DNA of 64,000 nucleotides from an uncultured Lachnospiraceae bacterium (GCA_910586015.1 CAJUGJ010000014.1:1-64000), one strand, 5' to 3'. Counted from the first letter of the stretch, positions 7,845-17,363 are shown. Notes: generated by a model not told the origin, from the letters alone. Translations and numbers: made by a program.

Positions 7845-8789
7845 ATGAGGATTCCACCATTACTAAAAAAAGGAGATCGAATTATATTAATTGCTCCTTC
7901 TTCACCTGTGACAAAAGAGCAGGCACAAAGCTGTCAAAGACAATTAGAAGAAATGGGTTTTCAAGTGCAGATAGGAAAGAGCTGTACAAGTAAACTGTAT
8001 GGATATTTAGCAGGAAACGATCTACTTCGTGCAAACGAATTAAACGCTGCCTTTGTCAATGAAGAGATACAGGGAATTTTTTGTATTCGTGGGGGATATG
8101 GTGCAACAAGACTGTTGAAGTTATTAGATTATGAAATGATTCGAAAACATCCAAAAGTTTTTTTGGGATATAGTGATATTACTTGTATTCATTTGGCATT
8201 ACAGAAGTATTGTGATTTTGTGACATATCATGGACCAATGCCAGCATCTAATATGCAGAATGGACTTGATGATTATTCGAAAAAGTGGTTGGATTGTATA
8301 CTTTCTATCTCATATAATTATAAATCTATTTTTTTGGAAAATCCAGATAATATCAAAGTAGAAGAAATTTCAAAAGGAATGGCAGAAGGAATATTATGTG
8401 GAGGAAATTTGGCTCTCTTTACCAGTTTAATAGGAACTGAATATTTGCCAGATCCAGAAGGGAAAATTTTATTTTTTGAGGATATTTATGAATCTGTTCC
8501 ACGTATCAATCGAATGTTTGATCAACTATGTCATTCTAAAATTTTAGAAAAGTGTTCAGGAGTTTTATTTGGAGATTTTGCAGAGTGTAGTAATAGCGAG
8601 GACACTTCCTTTTCTATTAGAGATCTTATTCGAGAATACTTTAGTCATTGGGATAAGCCAGTATTAGCAGGACTACAATTTGGACATTGTGTTCCTACTA
8701 TAACACTTCCTATGGGAATGAAAGCGAAGATAGAAAATGCTTCTCTATCCATTGTTCCAGTTTCTATTGAGGATGAAATTCGTGTGTAA
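7845..8789 (+). CDS. LD-carboxypeptidase (peptidase S66, MccF/LdcA family)
   Basis: S66 serine peptidases cut the L,D bond of muropeptide tetrapeptides or, in MccF, microcin C-type toxins. The 314 residues contain the family fold signatures: IRGGYGATRLL, the nucleophile Ser110 in FLGYSDIT, Glu212 in ILFFEDIYE and His281 in LQFGHCVP, forming the Ser-Glu-His triad. There is no signal peptide, as expected for a cytosolic peptidoglycan-recycling enzyme. AGAGGAATAAAT gives the ribosome site. It follows the OLD nuclease by 80 bases, and a strong terminator follows. The exact substrate cannot be decided from sequence. Confidence 0.88.
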   Translation: MRIPPLLKKGDRIILIAPSSPVTKEQAQSCQRQLEEMGFQVQIGKSCTSKLYGYLAGNDLLRANELNAAFVNEEIQGIFCIRGGYGATRLLKLLDYEMIRKHPKVFLGYSDITCIHLALQKYCDFVTYHGPMPASNMQNGLDDYSKKWLDCILSISYNYKSIFLENPDNIKVEEISKGMAEGILCGGNLALFTSLIGTEYLPDPEGKILFFEDIYESVPRINRMFDQLCHSKILEKCSGVLFGDFAECSNSEDTSFSIRDLIREYFSHWDKPVLAGLQFGHCVPTITLPMGMKAKIENASLSIVPVSIEDEIRV

Positions 8790-8811
8790 ATATACATTTT
8801 GAAGTTCAATC

Positions 8812-8850
8812 ATAGGTAGTAGTCTATTATAGATTACTACCTATTTTTTG
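8812..8850 (+). terminator. intrinsic terminator after the S66 peptidase gene
   Basis: A 16-bp stem (ATAGGTAGTAGTCTAT 8812-8827 with ATAGATTACTACCTAT 8829-8844, one G-U pair) is followed directly by a T tract. Confidence 0.9.
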
Positions 8851-8883
8851 TTGCTATTGTCGTATATTTTAACAATTAAGAGG

Positions 8884-8912
8884 TTGCCAATAGTGCAAAA
8901 TTATGCTATATT
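8884..8912 (+). promoter_or_regulatory. promoter for the HD-GYP gene
   Basis: TTGCCA (8884-8889), a 17-base spacer and TATATT (8907-8912), with an extended -10 TGC just before. The ribosome site AAGGAGG follows at 8951. Confidence 0.75.
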
Positions 8913-8965
8913 AAAAATAAGAGCATAAAACAATGAGGGAGGACAAGGGTAAGGAGGAGAATATT

Positions 8966-10063
8966 ATGAAAAGAGAAGTCGGAAGAAAACGATCAAATCA
9001 AAAAGTCAGTCAGATTGCAATTAGCCAAGTCCTTCCTGGAATGGTGACAGCAAAAAATGTATATTCCAGAAATGATCAGCTAATTTTAAATCGGGAAACA
9101 ACATTGGATTCTACAAAAATTGCTAAAATCATGTTTTATGCCATTGAAAGTATTTATGTATATGAACCAGAAGTAAAAAGTGAAAATGATCAATACATGC
9201 AGAAGATACGAAACAGCATTGAATTTCGGAATTTTAAAAAAGATTATGATTCTTGTGTAGTATCTGTTCAAAATGCAATGAACAGTGTAATAGAACAAAA
9301 TAAAGAATTAGATGTAAAGCCATTACTTCAGGAAATGACACAAACTATCAATCATGCAAAAAGTAAAACGGATGTTTTTTATATGCTACAATGTATGATT
9401 GATTATGATGATCAAACTTATGTACATTGTGTGAATGTCGCTTTGGTTTGTAATATTTTTGCGGATTGGCTTGGAATATCAAAAGAGGGAAAAGAAACAG
9501 CAACAATATGTGGTCTATTACATGATATTGGAAAACTTACGATACCAAAAAATATTGTAAATAAGCCAGATCGTTTGACAGATCAGGAATATGAGATTAT
9601 GAAGTTACATACAATAAGAGGGTATGATTTAGTAAAAAATATGGATTTAGAAGATGCTGTTAAGCAAACAATTTTACTACATCATGAAAGATATAATGGT
9701 ACAGGTTATCCATTCCAAAAAGCAGGAGACGAAATAGATCCCTTTGTTATGTTGACTGCTATTGCAGATGTTTATAATGCTATGACCAGTGATCGGGTTT
9801 ATCGTACTGGTCGCTGTCCATTTGATGTTATTAGAGAGCTTGAAGAAAATGGGAAAACGCTGTATGCTCCAGAAATTTTAATTCCTATCATGGAACGAAT
9901 TGCACAGTCCTATATCAGTCATACAGTACGACTAAGTACAGACGAAGAAGGAGAAATTGTAATGTTAAATCGCGATTTTTTATCGAAACCATTAGTAAAG
10001 GTAGAAAATCGATTTATTGATTTATCCAAAGAAAAAAGTATTAAAATTAATTCTATTTTATAA
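8966..10063 (+). CDS. HD-GYP domain protein, probable cyclic-di-GMP phosphodiesterase
   Basis: HD-GYP proteins hydrolyse c-di-GMP. The catalytic core is clear: the HD dyad in GLLHDIGKLTIPKNIVNKP (near residue 183), then HHERYNGTGYP, and the YNAMTSDRVYR helix typical of the family. The GYP triplet is present in TGYP. The N-terminal 120 residues (VSQIAISQVLPGMVTAKNVY) match the regulatory domain often found in clostridial HD-GYP proteins. There is no membrane segment. The start at 8966 (MKREVGRKR) is preferred over 8933 because AAGGAGGAG lies at the right distance. It is a single-gene unit between its own promoter and a bidirectional terminator. Confidence 0.9.
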   Translation: MKREVGRKRSNQKVSQIAISQVLPGMVTAKNVYSRNDQLILNRETTLDSTKIAKIMFYAIESIYVYEPEVKSENDQYMQKIRNSIEFRNFKKDYDSCVVSVQNAMNSVIEQNKELDVKPLLQEMTQTINHAKSKTDVFYMLQCMIDYDDQTYVHCVNVALVCNIFADWLGISKEGKETATICGLLHDIGKLTIPKNIVNKPDRLTDQEYEIMKLHTIRGYDLVKNMDLEDAVKQTILLHHERYNGTGYPFQKAGDEIDPFVMLTAIADVYNAMTSDRVYRTGRCPFDVIRELEENGKTLYAPEILIPIMERIAQSYISHTVRLSTDEEGEIVMLNRDFLSKPLVKVENRFIDLSKEKSIKINSIL

Positions 10064-10065
10064 TA

Positions 10066-10106
10066 GTAAAAAGAGTGTAGAAATATACTTTCTACACTCT
10101 TTTTAC
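10066..10106. terminator. bidirectional terminator between convergent genes
   Basis: A perfect 18-bp stem, GTAAAAAGAGTGTAGAAA (10066-10083) with TTTCTACACTCTTTTTAC (10089-10106). A-rich and T-rich arms on each side let it serve both the HD-GYP gene and the leftward activator gene. Confidence 0.9.
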
Positions 10107-13100
10107 TTAGTTTATATTTTTAAGCGCAGTTGCTAACATTAGTTTAATTCGATTTAACTGGTTGACTTCACTTGCACCCGGATCGTAATCTACAGCAACA
10201 ATATTTGCACCCGGATAACGACTTCTAAGCTCTTTGATAACCCCTTTTCCAACAATATGATTTGGAAGACAGGCAAATGGTTGAGCACATACAATATTTG
10301 TAATTCCAGAATGAATTAACTCTACCATTTCCGCAGTGAGAAACCATCCTTCTCCGGTTTGATTTCCAATATCAACGATTGGTCTTGCAAAATTTGCAAG
10401 TTCCTCAATCGTTGCAGGAGGTGAAAATCGTTTACTTTCTAAAAATGCTGTACGGGCTTCTTTTCGGCAATATTCTAAAAATCGAATACCTAATCGGTTT
10501 ATTTTAGATTCTGTTTTACTTTTTCCAAGAAATTCTGCTTTATAAATGGCATCATAACAACCATACATAAAGAAATTCATCATTTCTGGTACAACAGCTT
10601 CTGCTCCTTCCGCCTCTAATAGTTCTACTAAATGATTATTAGCAGCAGGCAAATATTTAACAAGAATCTCTCCAACAACACCTACCTTTGGCTTTTTCAA
10701 ATCTTCGTTTAATTTAAGATTCTCAAAATCTTTTATAATACCACGTAAGTTTTTACGATACTCTTTCCAATTTCCATTTTGAACAGATTTTTGACAGATA
10801 GCTTGCCATTTTTGGTGAAGGGCATTAGCAGAGCCAACTTCTTTTTCATATGGTCTAGTACGATAGAGAACTTTCATAAAAACATCTCCATAGATAAGTG
10901 CCTGCATCGCACGAATTAACAAGGAAGGAGTAATTTTGAATCCAGGATTTTTCTCTAAACCATTTGTATTGATAGAAACGACAGGAATATGCTCCAAACC
11001 GGCTTTTTTTAAAGCACGTCTTATAAAACCAATATAATTTGTAGCACGACATCCTCCACCAGTTTGTGTAATAACAATACCTACCTTATCAAGATCAAAT
11101 TTTCCAGAGAGTAGAGCATCCATAATTTGACCGACTACCATTAAAGATGGATAACAGGCATCATTATTTACATATTTTAATCCCACATCCACAGCAGCAC
11201 GATTGTCATTTGGCAGTACAACGATATTATAACCACAGGAACGCAGAGCGGATTCTAAAAGTCCAAAATGGATTGGTGACATTTGAGGAGCAATCAAAGT
11301 ATAATTTTTCTTCATCTCTTTCGTAAAAATGACACGATGATGAGCAGAAGAAACAATATTTGGCTCTACATGTTTTTTATGTTGATCTCGAACAGCAGAT
11401 AACAAAGAGCGAATTCGGATTCTAGCAGCTCCTAAATTATTGACTTCGTCAATTTTTAATACAGTATAAATCTTTCCAGAAGCAGTTAAAATATCACTTA
11501 CTCCATCTGTAGTTACAGCATCTAAACCACAGCCAAAGGAATTTAACTGAATGAGTTGAAGATTTTGCTTGGTTCTGACATAAGAAGCAGCGGCATAAAG
11601 TCTGGAATGATACATCCATTGATCTACTACGATCATAGGACGATCTATTTTACCTAAATGTGAGATACTATCCTCTGTTAAAACAGCAATTCCATAAGAA
11701 GTAATCAGTTCTGGAATTCCGTGATTAATTTCTGGGTCAATATGATATGGACGTCCTGCTAGTACAATTCCCATTCTCCCAGTCTTTTCTAAATAATCGA
11801 TGATTTCTTCTCCCTTTTTTTGGGTATCCTTTCTTGTCTGTTGTAGCTCTTCCCAAGCAGCTTTGGCAGCGGCAGAGATCTCAGCTTCTGGAATTTTCCG
11901 CTTAGTAAAAATTGAAATGAGACGTTTTTCTGCAATTATCTCACTCTCAAAAGAAAGAAAAGGATTCATATAGTCAATCTGCATTGTTTTTAGTTCTTCA
12001 ACATTATTTTTAATATTTTCTCCATAAGATGTGACAATCGGACAGTTGTAATGATTTCCAGAATCTGCAATTTCCTTGCGTTCATAAGGAATACAAGGAT
12101 AAAAAATAAACTTAATTCCCTGTTGTATCAACCACATAATATGTCCATGTGCAAGTTTTGCCGGATAACATTCAGACTCACTAGGGATAGATTCAATTCC
12201 AAGCTCATAAATTTTACGAGAAGATAGGGGGGAAAGAACAACTCGATACCCTAACTTCGTAAAAAATGTATACCAATAAGGATAATTTTCATACATATTT
12301 AATACTCGTGGAATTCCTACGATCCCTCTTGGAGCTAAATTTTCCGCAAGTGGTTCATAGGAAAAAAGCCGATTTAATTTATATTCAAAAAGGTTTGGAA
12401 TATGCTCTTTATTTTTTTCCTTTCCAAGACCTCTTTCGCAGCGATTTCCAGAAATAAATTTCCGACCACCATTAAAAGTATTAATAGTAAGCAGACAGTT
12501 ATTAGTACATCCTTTACAACGAGCCATTGTAGATTCAAATTTTAATTCATTGATCTGAGCAATAGAAAGCATAGTACTTTCTTCGCCTGCATAGTGTTCT
12601 CTAGCAATTAAAGCAGCTCCAAAAGCCCCCATAATTCCTGCAATGTCTGGACGAACTGCCTCACAACCAGAGATAAATTCAAAGCTCCGAAGAACAGCAT
12701 TGTTATAAAATGTTCCACCTTGTACAACTATCTTTTTCCCAAGACTTTTTGCATCTGTGAGTTTAATTACTTTATAAAGGGCATTTTTAATAACCGAATA
12801 AGCAAGACCTGCAGAAATATCTGCTACACTAGCTCCTTCCTTTTGTGCCTGTTTTACTTTGGAATTCATAAATACAGTACAACGTGTTCCAAGATCGATT
12901 GGATTTTTAGCAAATAATGCTACTTCGGCAAAATCAGAAACATCATATGCTAAAGATTTAGCGAATGTTTCAATAAAAGAACCACAACCTGAAGAACAGG
13001 CTTCATTAAGCTGAACACTATCTACGGTACCATTTTTAATTTTAATACATTTCATATCCTGTCCGCCAATATCTAAAATACAATCGACATCTGGTTCAAA

Positions 13101-14324
13101 AAAGGCAGCAGCGTAATAATGTGCAACAGTTTCTACCTCACCCTCATCTAGTAATAGAGCTGCTTTAATTAATGCTTCTCCATATCCTGTGGAGCAGGAA
13201 CGGACAATTTTTGCGTCTTTTGGAAGAAGGGTATAGATTTCTTTGATTGCTTTTAAAGTTGTTTTTAACGGACTTCCATTATTATTACTATAAAAAGAAT
13301 AAAGAAGTTTTCCATCTTCACCAACTAATGCAGCTTTTGTTGTAGTAGAACCTGCATCGATTCCAAGAAAACAATTTCCATGATAAGAAGAAAGTTCGCC
13401 TTTTTTAACAGTATGTTTTGCATGACGTTTTTGAAATGCAACATATTCTTCTTCATTATGAAAAAGTGGTTCCATACGGTTGACTTCAAAATCCATAGTA
13501 ATTCCCTGTTCTAATTTAGAAGTCAATTCAGAAAGAGAAATTGTAATTTGGGGATTGGAATTCATCGCTGAACCAATTGCAGCAAACAAATGGGAATGTT
13601 CTGGGGCAATCACTTGATCAGGATTTAAGTTTAAGGTTCGAATAAATGCCTTTTTTAATTCTGTTAGAAAGTGGAGTGGGCCTCCTAAAAACGCAACATT
13701 TCCACGAATTGGTTTTCCACATGCTAAACCACTGATTGTCTGACTGACAACTGCTTGAAAAATAGAAGCTGCTAGATCGGGTTTCGTAGCTCCTTCATTG
13801 ATAAGTGGCTGAATATCTGATTTTGCAAAAACGCCGCAACGAGCAGCAATAGGATAGATTTCTTGATAGGTTTTAGCATATTCATTTAAACCAGCAGCAT
13901 CTGTTTTTAACAAAGAAGCCATTTGATCAATAAAAGAACCAGTACCACCTGCACAGATTCCATTCATTCTTTGTTCAATTCCGCCTGTAAAGTAAATAAT
14001 TTTGGCATCTTCTCCACCAAGTTCAATAGCAACATCTGTATAAGGTGCATAATCCTGCAAAGAAGTAGCTACTGCAACTACTTCCTGCACAAATGGTACT
14101 TCTAAATGCTTGGATATTGTTAGACCACCCGATCCTGTAATGACTGGAGAAACAAAATGATCTCCTAAAACTTCTATACTTTTACGAAGTAAAGAAGCTA
14201 AAGTAGATTGAATATTGGCAAAATGACGTTCATAATCGGAAAATACAAGTTCATTAGCTTTATTTAAAACAGCAACTTTCACCGTAGTAGATCCGATGTC
14301 GATGCCCAGTGTATATTCTTTCAT
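10107..14324 (-). CDS. 2-hydroxyacyl-CoA dehydratase activator-like fused protein (BadF/BcrA ATPase x2, DUF2229, HgdB-like)
   Basis: The 1405-residue cytoplasmic protein fuses two ASKHA-type activator ATPase domains to a large C-terminal part. Domain 1 starts LGIDIGSTTVKVAVL, with CAGGTGSFIDQM (Fe-S cysteine region) near residue 125. Domain 2 starts FLGIDAGSTTTKAALVG near 320, with CSSGCGSFIETF near 445. A DUF2229-like segment follows (GIPRVLNMYENYPYWYTFF near 670), then a part related to dehydratase subunits that ends with a conserved NQLNRIKLML. In HgdC-type activators ATP hydrolysis drives electron injection into a dehydratase. The substrate here is unknown. A TTG at 14333 is an alternative start; neither start has a good ribosome site, and a structured leader lies just upstream. 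Confidence 0.85.
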   Translation of the reverse strand: MKEYTLGIDIGSTTVKVAVLNKANELVFSDYERHFANIQSTLASLLRKSIEVLGDHFVSPVITGSGGLTISKHLEVPFVQEVVAVATSLQDYAPYTDVAIELGGEDAKIIYFTGGIEQRMNGICAGGTGSFIDQMASLLKTDAAGLNEYAKTYQEIYPIAARCGVFAKSDIQPLINEGATKPDLAASIFQAVVSQTISGLACGKPIRGNVAFLGGPLHFLTELKKAFIRTLNLNPDQVIAPEHSHLFAAIGSAMNSNPQITISLSELTSKLEQGITMDFEVNRMEPLFHNEEEYVAFQKRHAKHTVKKGELSSYHGNCFLGIDAGSTTTKAALVGEDGKLLYSFYSNNNGSPLKTTLKAIKEIYTLLPKDAKIVRSCSTGYGEALIKAALLLDEGEVETVAHYYAAAFFEPDVDCILDIGGQDMKCIKIKNGTVDSVQLNEACSSGCGSFIETFAKSLAYDVSDFAEVALFAKNPIDLGTRCTVFMNSKVKQAQKEGASVADISAGLAYSVIKNALYKVIKLTDAKSLGKKIVVQGGTFYNNAVLRSFEFISGCEAVRPDIAGIMGAFGAALIAREHYAGEESTMLSIAQINELKFESTMARCKGCTNNCLLTINTFNGGRKFISGNRCERGLGKEKNKEHIPNLFEYKLNRLFSYEPLAENLAPRGIVGIPRVLNMYENYPYWYTFFTKLGYRVVLSPLSSRKIYELGIESIPSESECYPAKLAHGHIMWLIQQGIKFIFYPCIPYERKEIADSGNHYNCPIVTSYGENIKNNVEELKTMQIDYMNPFLSFESEIIAEKRLISIFTKRKIPEAEISAAAKAAWEELQQTRKDTQKKGEEIIDYLEKTGRMGIVLAGRPYHIDPEINHGIPELITSYGIAVLTEDSISHLGKIDRPMIVVDQWMYHSRLYAAASYVRTKQNLQLIQLNSFGCGLDAVTTDGVSDILTASGKIYTVLKIDEVNNLGAARIRIRSLLSAVRDQHKKHVEPNIVSSAHHRVIFTKEMKKNYTLIAPQMSPIHFGLLESALRSCGYNIVVLPNDNRAAVDVGLKYVNNDACYPSLMVVGQIMDALLSGKFDLDKVGIVITQTGGGCRATNYIGFIRRALKKAGLEHIPVVSINTNGLEKNPGFKITPSLLIRAMQALIYGDVFMKVLYRTRPYEKEVGSANALHQKWQAICQKSVQNGNWKEYRKNLRGIIKDFENLKLNEDLKKPKVGVVGEILVKYLPAANNHLVELLEAEGAEAVVPEMMNFFMYGCYDAIYKAEFLGKSKTESKINRLGIRFLEYCRKEARTAFLESKRFSPPATIEELANFARPIVDIGNQTGEGWFLTAEMVELIHSGITNIVCAQPFACLPNHIVGKGVIKELRSRYPGANIVAVDYDPGASEVNQLNRIKLMLATALKNIN

Positions 14325-14335
14325 AAAATTCAATA

Positions 14336-14384
14336 GGCACGAAAACCCACTTCCTTTTTGATGGTGGGAGGAGTGCCGTTCTCC
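14336..14384 (-). promoter_or_regulatory. structured leader of the dehydratase-activator gene
   Basis: On the minus strand GGCAC (14377-14373) pairs with GTGCC (14340-14336), enclosing CCCAC (14368-14364) paired with GTGGG (14350-14346). A competing stem GGAG (14384-14381) with CTCC (14373-14370) shares base 14373 with the outer stem. The element ends three bases before a possible TTG start and 12 before the ATG. No known riboswitch class is recognised. The mutually exclusive pairings suggest a switch. Confidence 0.4.
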
Positions 14385-14475
14385 TTTCTTAATAAAATAT
14401 CTATCATATTTGTATTTAAGTTAAAAATAATATAAAGATAAAAAAACAAATCATAGTTATCTGCCATGTTTTCTT

Positions 14476-14504
14476 ATTATACGACACAAAATAAATAAGT
14501 TCAA
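14476..14504 (-). promoter_or_regulatory. promoter of the dehydratase-activator gene
   Basis: Minus strand: TTGAAC (14504-14499), a 17-base spacer and TATAAT (14481-14476). Transcription from about 14469 gives a leader of about 145 bases containing the structured element. Between 14505 and 14607 I see only AT-rich sequence. Confidence 0.75.
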
Positions 14505-14607
14505 CAAAATTATGATAATTTTAGATTTTAGAAAATTTTAATATTATGATTTATAATTTAACTATTTGTATGCAAAAGGGAATTAAGATAGAATATAATA
14601 GAAAAGA

Positions 14608-14663
14608 TAAAAAGAAGAATGCCGAAAACTTATCTACTAAATAATACTATAAGTTTTCGGCAT
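14608..14663 (-). terminator. intrinsic terminator after the flavodiiron gene
   Basis: A perfect 15-bp stem (ATGCCGAAAACTTAT 14619-14633 with ATAAGTTTTCGGCAT 14649-14663). On the minus strand it is followed by TCTTCTTTTT. Confidence 0.85.
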
Positions 14664-14685
14664 AGTTTATATTTCAAACGACTTT

Positions 14686-15888
14686 TTATTCTGATAAGGA
14701 AGAGAGAAGATGAAGTTTTAATTGATTTAATTGTTCCATAGAATCTTCTTTTAGAGTAGTTTTTAAAGTGACAACTGGCTCTAAGATCTGCATCTGCTTC
14801 ATTTCTTCTAACAAAGTCTGCATTGGAGCAGTAAGAGGAGCCCATGTACCATTTCCAATAAGAGCAATTGTACGTTTACTAAGATTAAGAGCTTTCATAT
14901 CATGTAAAAGATTTAACATTGGTGGATAGATTCCACCATTATAAGTAGGGGCGGCTAAAACCAAATGACTACAGCGGAATATTTCTGCGATCAAGGTAGA
15001 AATATGTGTACTGGAAATATCATAAATAGCAATATTTCTAACTCCTGCGTCTGCAAGTCCATTAGCTAAGAAGTTGACTGAATTTTCAGTATTTCCATAC
15101 ATAGAACCATACATAATGGCAACTGTGCGTTCTTCTGCTTCATAGCGACTCCAAAGATCGTACTTTCCAAGCAGATAATCAAAATTATCACGCCAAACTG
15201 GACCATGAAGTGGACAGATGATATTCAATTCTAATCCTGAAAGCTTTTTAAGAACTTTTTGTACCTGAAGACCATATTTTCCTACGATATTTCCGTAATA
15301 GCGTCTAGCGTCAGAAATCCAATCTCTATCAAAATCTACTTCGTCACTAAAAATGTTTCCATTTAATGCTCCAAAACATCCAAAAGCATCAGCAGAAAAA
15401 AGAACCTTTTTCGTTTCTTCATAAGTTACCATAACTTCTGGCCAATGAACCATTGGAGCAAAATAGAAACGAAGAGTATGATTTCCAAGGGAGAGAGAAT
15501 CATTTTCTTTTACAGTAATGGTATGCCCATCTAAATTAAAATTATAAAACTGTTTTATAAAAGAAAATGTCTGGGCATTTCCAACGATCTTTAAATCAGG
15601 AAAACGTAACAGCAGTTCTTCGATATTGGCACAGTGATCCGGTTCCATATGATTGATAATTAAATAGTCAAGAGTACGACCATTTAAAAGAAAAAGAACA
15701 TTTTCTAAATATTGTTGGGTAATAGAGGCATCTACAGTATCAATCAAAGCAATCTTTTCATCTTCAATCAAATAAGAGTTATAGGAAACGCCCCTAGGAA
15801 TTGGAAATAAATTCTCAAATAGTGCCAAGCGACGATCATTTCCGCCGACCCAATGGATAGAATTTGTTATTTTTCGAGTGCAGTACAT
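14686..15888 (-). CDS. flavodiiron protein (FprA-type, metallo-beta-lactamase plus flavodoxin)
   Basis: Flavodiiron proteins reduce O2 and/or NO to protect anaerobes. The N-terminal beta-lactamase-fold domain has all expected diiron ligands: His80, Glu82, Asp84 and His85 in NHMEPDH, His148 in VHWPE, Asp167 in SADAFG and a His near 228 in CPLHGPVW. The flavodoxin domain starts near 250 with the FMN loop YGSMYGNTENS, and APTYNGGIYPPM follows. At 400 residues it is the short class A form with no rubredoxin tail, so it needs an external electron donor. The ribosome site AAGGAG lies at the right distance. Rubrerythrin is encoded elsewhere in the window (48927). Confidence 0.93.
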   Translation of the reverse strand: MYCTRKITNSIHWVGGNDRRLALFENLFPIPRGVSYNSYLIEDEKIALIDTVDASITQQYLENVLFLLNGRTLDYLIINHMEPDHCANIEELLLRFPDLKIVGNAQTFSFIKQFYNFNLDGHTITVKENDSLSLGNHTLRFYFAPMVHWPEVMVTYEETKKVLFSADAFGCFGALNGNIFSDEVDFDRDWISDARRYYGNIVGKYGLQVQKVLKKLSGLELNIICPLHGPVWRDNFDYLLGKYDLWSRYEAEERTVAIMYGSMYGNTENSVNFLANGLADAGVRNIAIYDISSTHISTLIAEIFRCSHLVLAAPTYNGGIYPPMLNLLHDMKALNLSKRTIALIGNGTWAPLTAPMQTLLEEMKQMQILEPVVTLKTTLKEDSMEQLNQLKLHLLSSLSE

Positions 15889-15974
15889 AAATTTAATACT
15901 CCTTTCATATTTAATAAGAAATATTTTTTATCAAAGAGGATTTTATATTAAAAGCTGGATGTCCTCGTTTCAAC

Positions 15975-15983
15975 ATTATACCA
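15975..15983 (-). promoter_or_regulatory. extended -10 promoter for the flavodiiron gene
   Basis: The minus strand has TGGTATAAT (15983-15975), an extended -10 without a convincing -35. The start would lie about 80 bases before the coding region. Confidence 0.4.
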
Positions 15984-16033
15984 TAGGATATTCAAAAAAA
16001 AAACATAATATTAAAAAATGTAATTTACTAAGC

Positions 16034-16062
16034 TTGCACAGTTCTTGATAATAGAGTATAAT
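16034..16062 (+). promoter_or_regulatory. promoter for the histidine phosphatase gene
   Basis: TTGCAC (16034-16039), a 17-base spacer and TATAAT (16057-16062). Confidence 0.75.
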
Positions 16063-16125
16063 TTCTATATACATAGTCATGAAAAATGTAAATAGGTTAA
16101 CAAAAAGTGAGGTAAAAATTCGGTT

Positions 16126-16833
16126 ATGAAATTAATTTTCATACGACATGGAGATCCTAATTATGAAAAAGATTCTTTAACAGATAAGGGATGGAGAGAG
16201 GCAGAGTTATTAGCAAAACGTGTTGAAGAATGGAATGTAAAAGAATTTTTTGTTTCTCCTTTAGGACGAGCACAAGATACAGCTAGAGTATCTCTTGAAA
16301 AAATCGGTCGAAAGGCTAAAACATTAGATTGGCTGAAAGAATTTTTTGTGTTAATTGATGATCCAATGGGAGGGAAAAAATGGATTCCATGGGACTTTCT
16401 TCCCAGTTGGTGGACAAAACAGGAAATATTATATGATAGAGATCGTTGGGCATTAGAATCACATCTTGCTACTGGTTCAGTAGAAACAGAACAAAAAAAG
16501 GTAATTCGGGGTATAGATACTCTACTCAAAGAATATGGATATGTTCGAAAAGAACGATATTATGAGGTTATAAATCCAAATAAAGATACACTTGTATTCT
16601 TCTGTCATATGGGAGTTCAGTTATTAATTCTATCTCATTTACTTGGAATTGCAGCTCCTGTTTTATGGCATGGAATGTTTACTGCACCAACCTCTGTCAC
16701 TATACTTTGCACAGAAGAGCAAAACAAGGGAGAAGCATTTTTTCGCTGTAAATGTCTGGGTGATACTTCTCATTTATATGTGGCAAAGGAAGAACCATCA
16801 AATTCTGGATTTTTTAAAGAAATATATGAATAG
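16126..16833 (+). CDS. histidine phosphatase (phosphoglycerate mutase-like) family protein
   Basis: The protein (235 residues) starts MKLIFIRHGDPNYEKDSLT, with the RHG phosphohistidine motif at residues 7-9. SPLGRAQDTARV supplies the second conserved Arg, and FFCHMGVQLL carries the second catalytic His. This is a branch-2-like phosphatase core. Insertions around residues 75-130 (WIPWDFLPSWW) are longer than in simple cobC/gpmB members. The substrate cannot be told from sequence; a small-molecule phosphatase is likely. A small unknown protein follows 22 bases downstream, probably in the same transcript. Confidence 0.85.
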   Translation: MKLIFIRHGDPNYEKDSLTDKGWREAELLAKRVEEWNVKEFFVSPLGRAQDTARVSLEKIGRKAKTLDWLKEFFVLIDDPMGGKKWIPWDFLPSWWTKQEILYDRDRWALESHLATGSVETEQKKVIRGIDTLLKEYGYVRKERYYEVINPNKDTLVFFCHMGVQLLILSHLLGIAAPVLWHGMFTAPTSVTILCTEEQNKGEAFFRCKCLGDTSHLYVAKEEPSNSGFFKEIYE

Positions 16834-16855
16834 ATAGTAAAAGGAGATGATATAT

Positions 16856-17311
16856 TTGGCTGTAAAGTTACCACCAATAGAAAAAATTCATGAAGCATAT
16901 AGTGCAATAGCAGATAAAAGAATTGAGATGAAAGAGGAAGAAGCAGAAGTCTCTTCTTCCGATTTATCAAAGAAATATTTAGTAACTTGGAAAAATGATA
17001 CGTATTCTTCTAATGATAATGCGTCTTATTGGCAAGGATATCTTGGATATCCTATTATCGCGGTTTTAATGTTACAAAATAAACTCTCTTTAGATAAACA
17101 GATAGCAGATTATTTTAAAGCAATTCCTTGGAAGAAGTTAAATACACAGTATAAGAATAACTTTTCAGAAGCTGTAAAGTATATTATGGAAGATTTTAAA
17201 ACGAAAGAAATAGACTGTGATAAAATAAATGCAGAGATTAATAAAGTCTATCAGGAAATTGGACAACTAACAATTAAGTTAAAACGTAGTTCGATCCGAC
17301 CTCCTAAATAG
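16856..17311 (+). CDS. conserved-looking small protein of unknown function
   Basis: I cannot assign a function. The product is 151 residues from a TTG start (MAVKLPPIEKIHEAY). That start is chosen because AAGGAG (16841-16846) is nine bases upstream, whereas the ATG at 16847 abuts the ribosome site. The central part (TWKNDTYSSNDNASYWQGYL) is followed by a hydrophobic strand (GYPIIAVLMLQ), and the C-terminal half is a charged helical region. No signal peptide or membrane span is evident. It is co-directional with the phosphatase gene, 22 bases away. Confidence 0.75.
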   Translation: MAVKLPPIEKIHEAYSAIADKRIEMKEEEAEVSSSDLSKKYLVTWKNDTYSSNDNASYWQGYLGYPIIAVLMLQNKLSLDKQIADYFKAIPWKKLNTQYKNNFSEAVKYIMEDFKTKEIDCDKINAEINKVYQEIGQLTIKLKRSSIRPPK

Positions 17312-17322
17312 TTGAAAATAAT

Positions 17323-17363
17323 GGGGCTATCGTGTAAGAAATTTTGATATAACGAATAGCCCC
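17323..17363. terminator. hairpin between convergent genes
   Basis: GGGGCTAT (17323-17330) pairs with ATAGCCCC (17356-17363), with a few inner pairs. T-richness on the minus side (ATTATTTT) favours terminating the leftward transporter gene. The arm and loop (CTATCGTGTAAGAA) recall the hairpins at 2204 and 21976. Confidence 0.6.

Noticed and set aside
5902..8789. A Gabija defence system
   Set aside because: The ATPase/TOPRIM protein is OLD-like, but the next gene is an S66 peptidase and not a UvrD-type GajB helicase.
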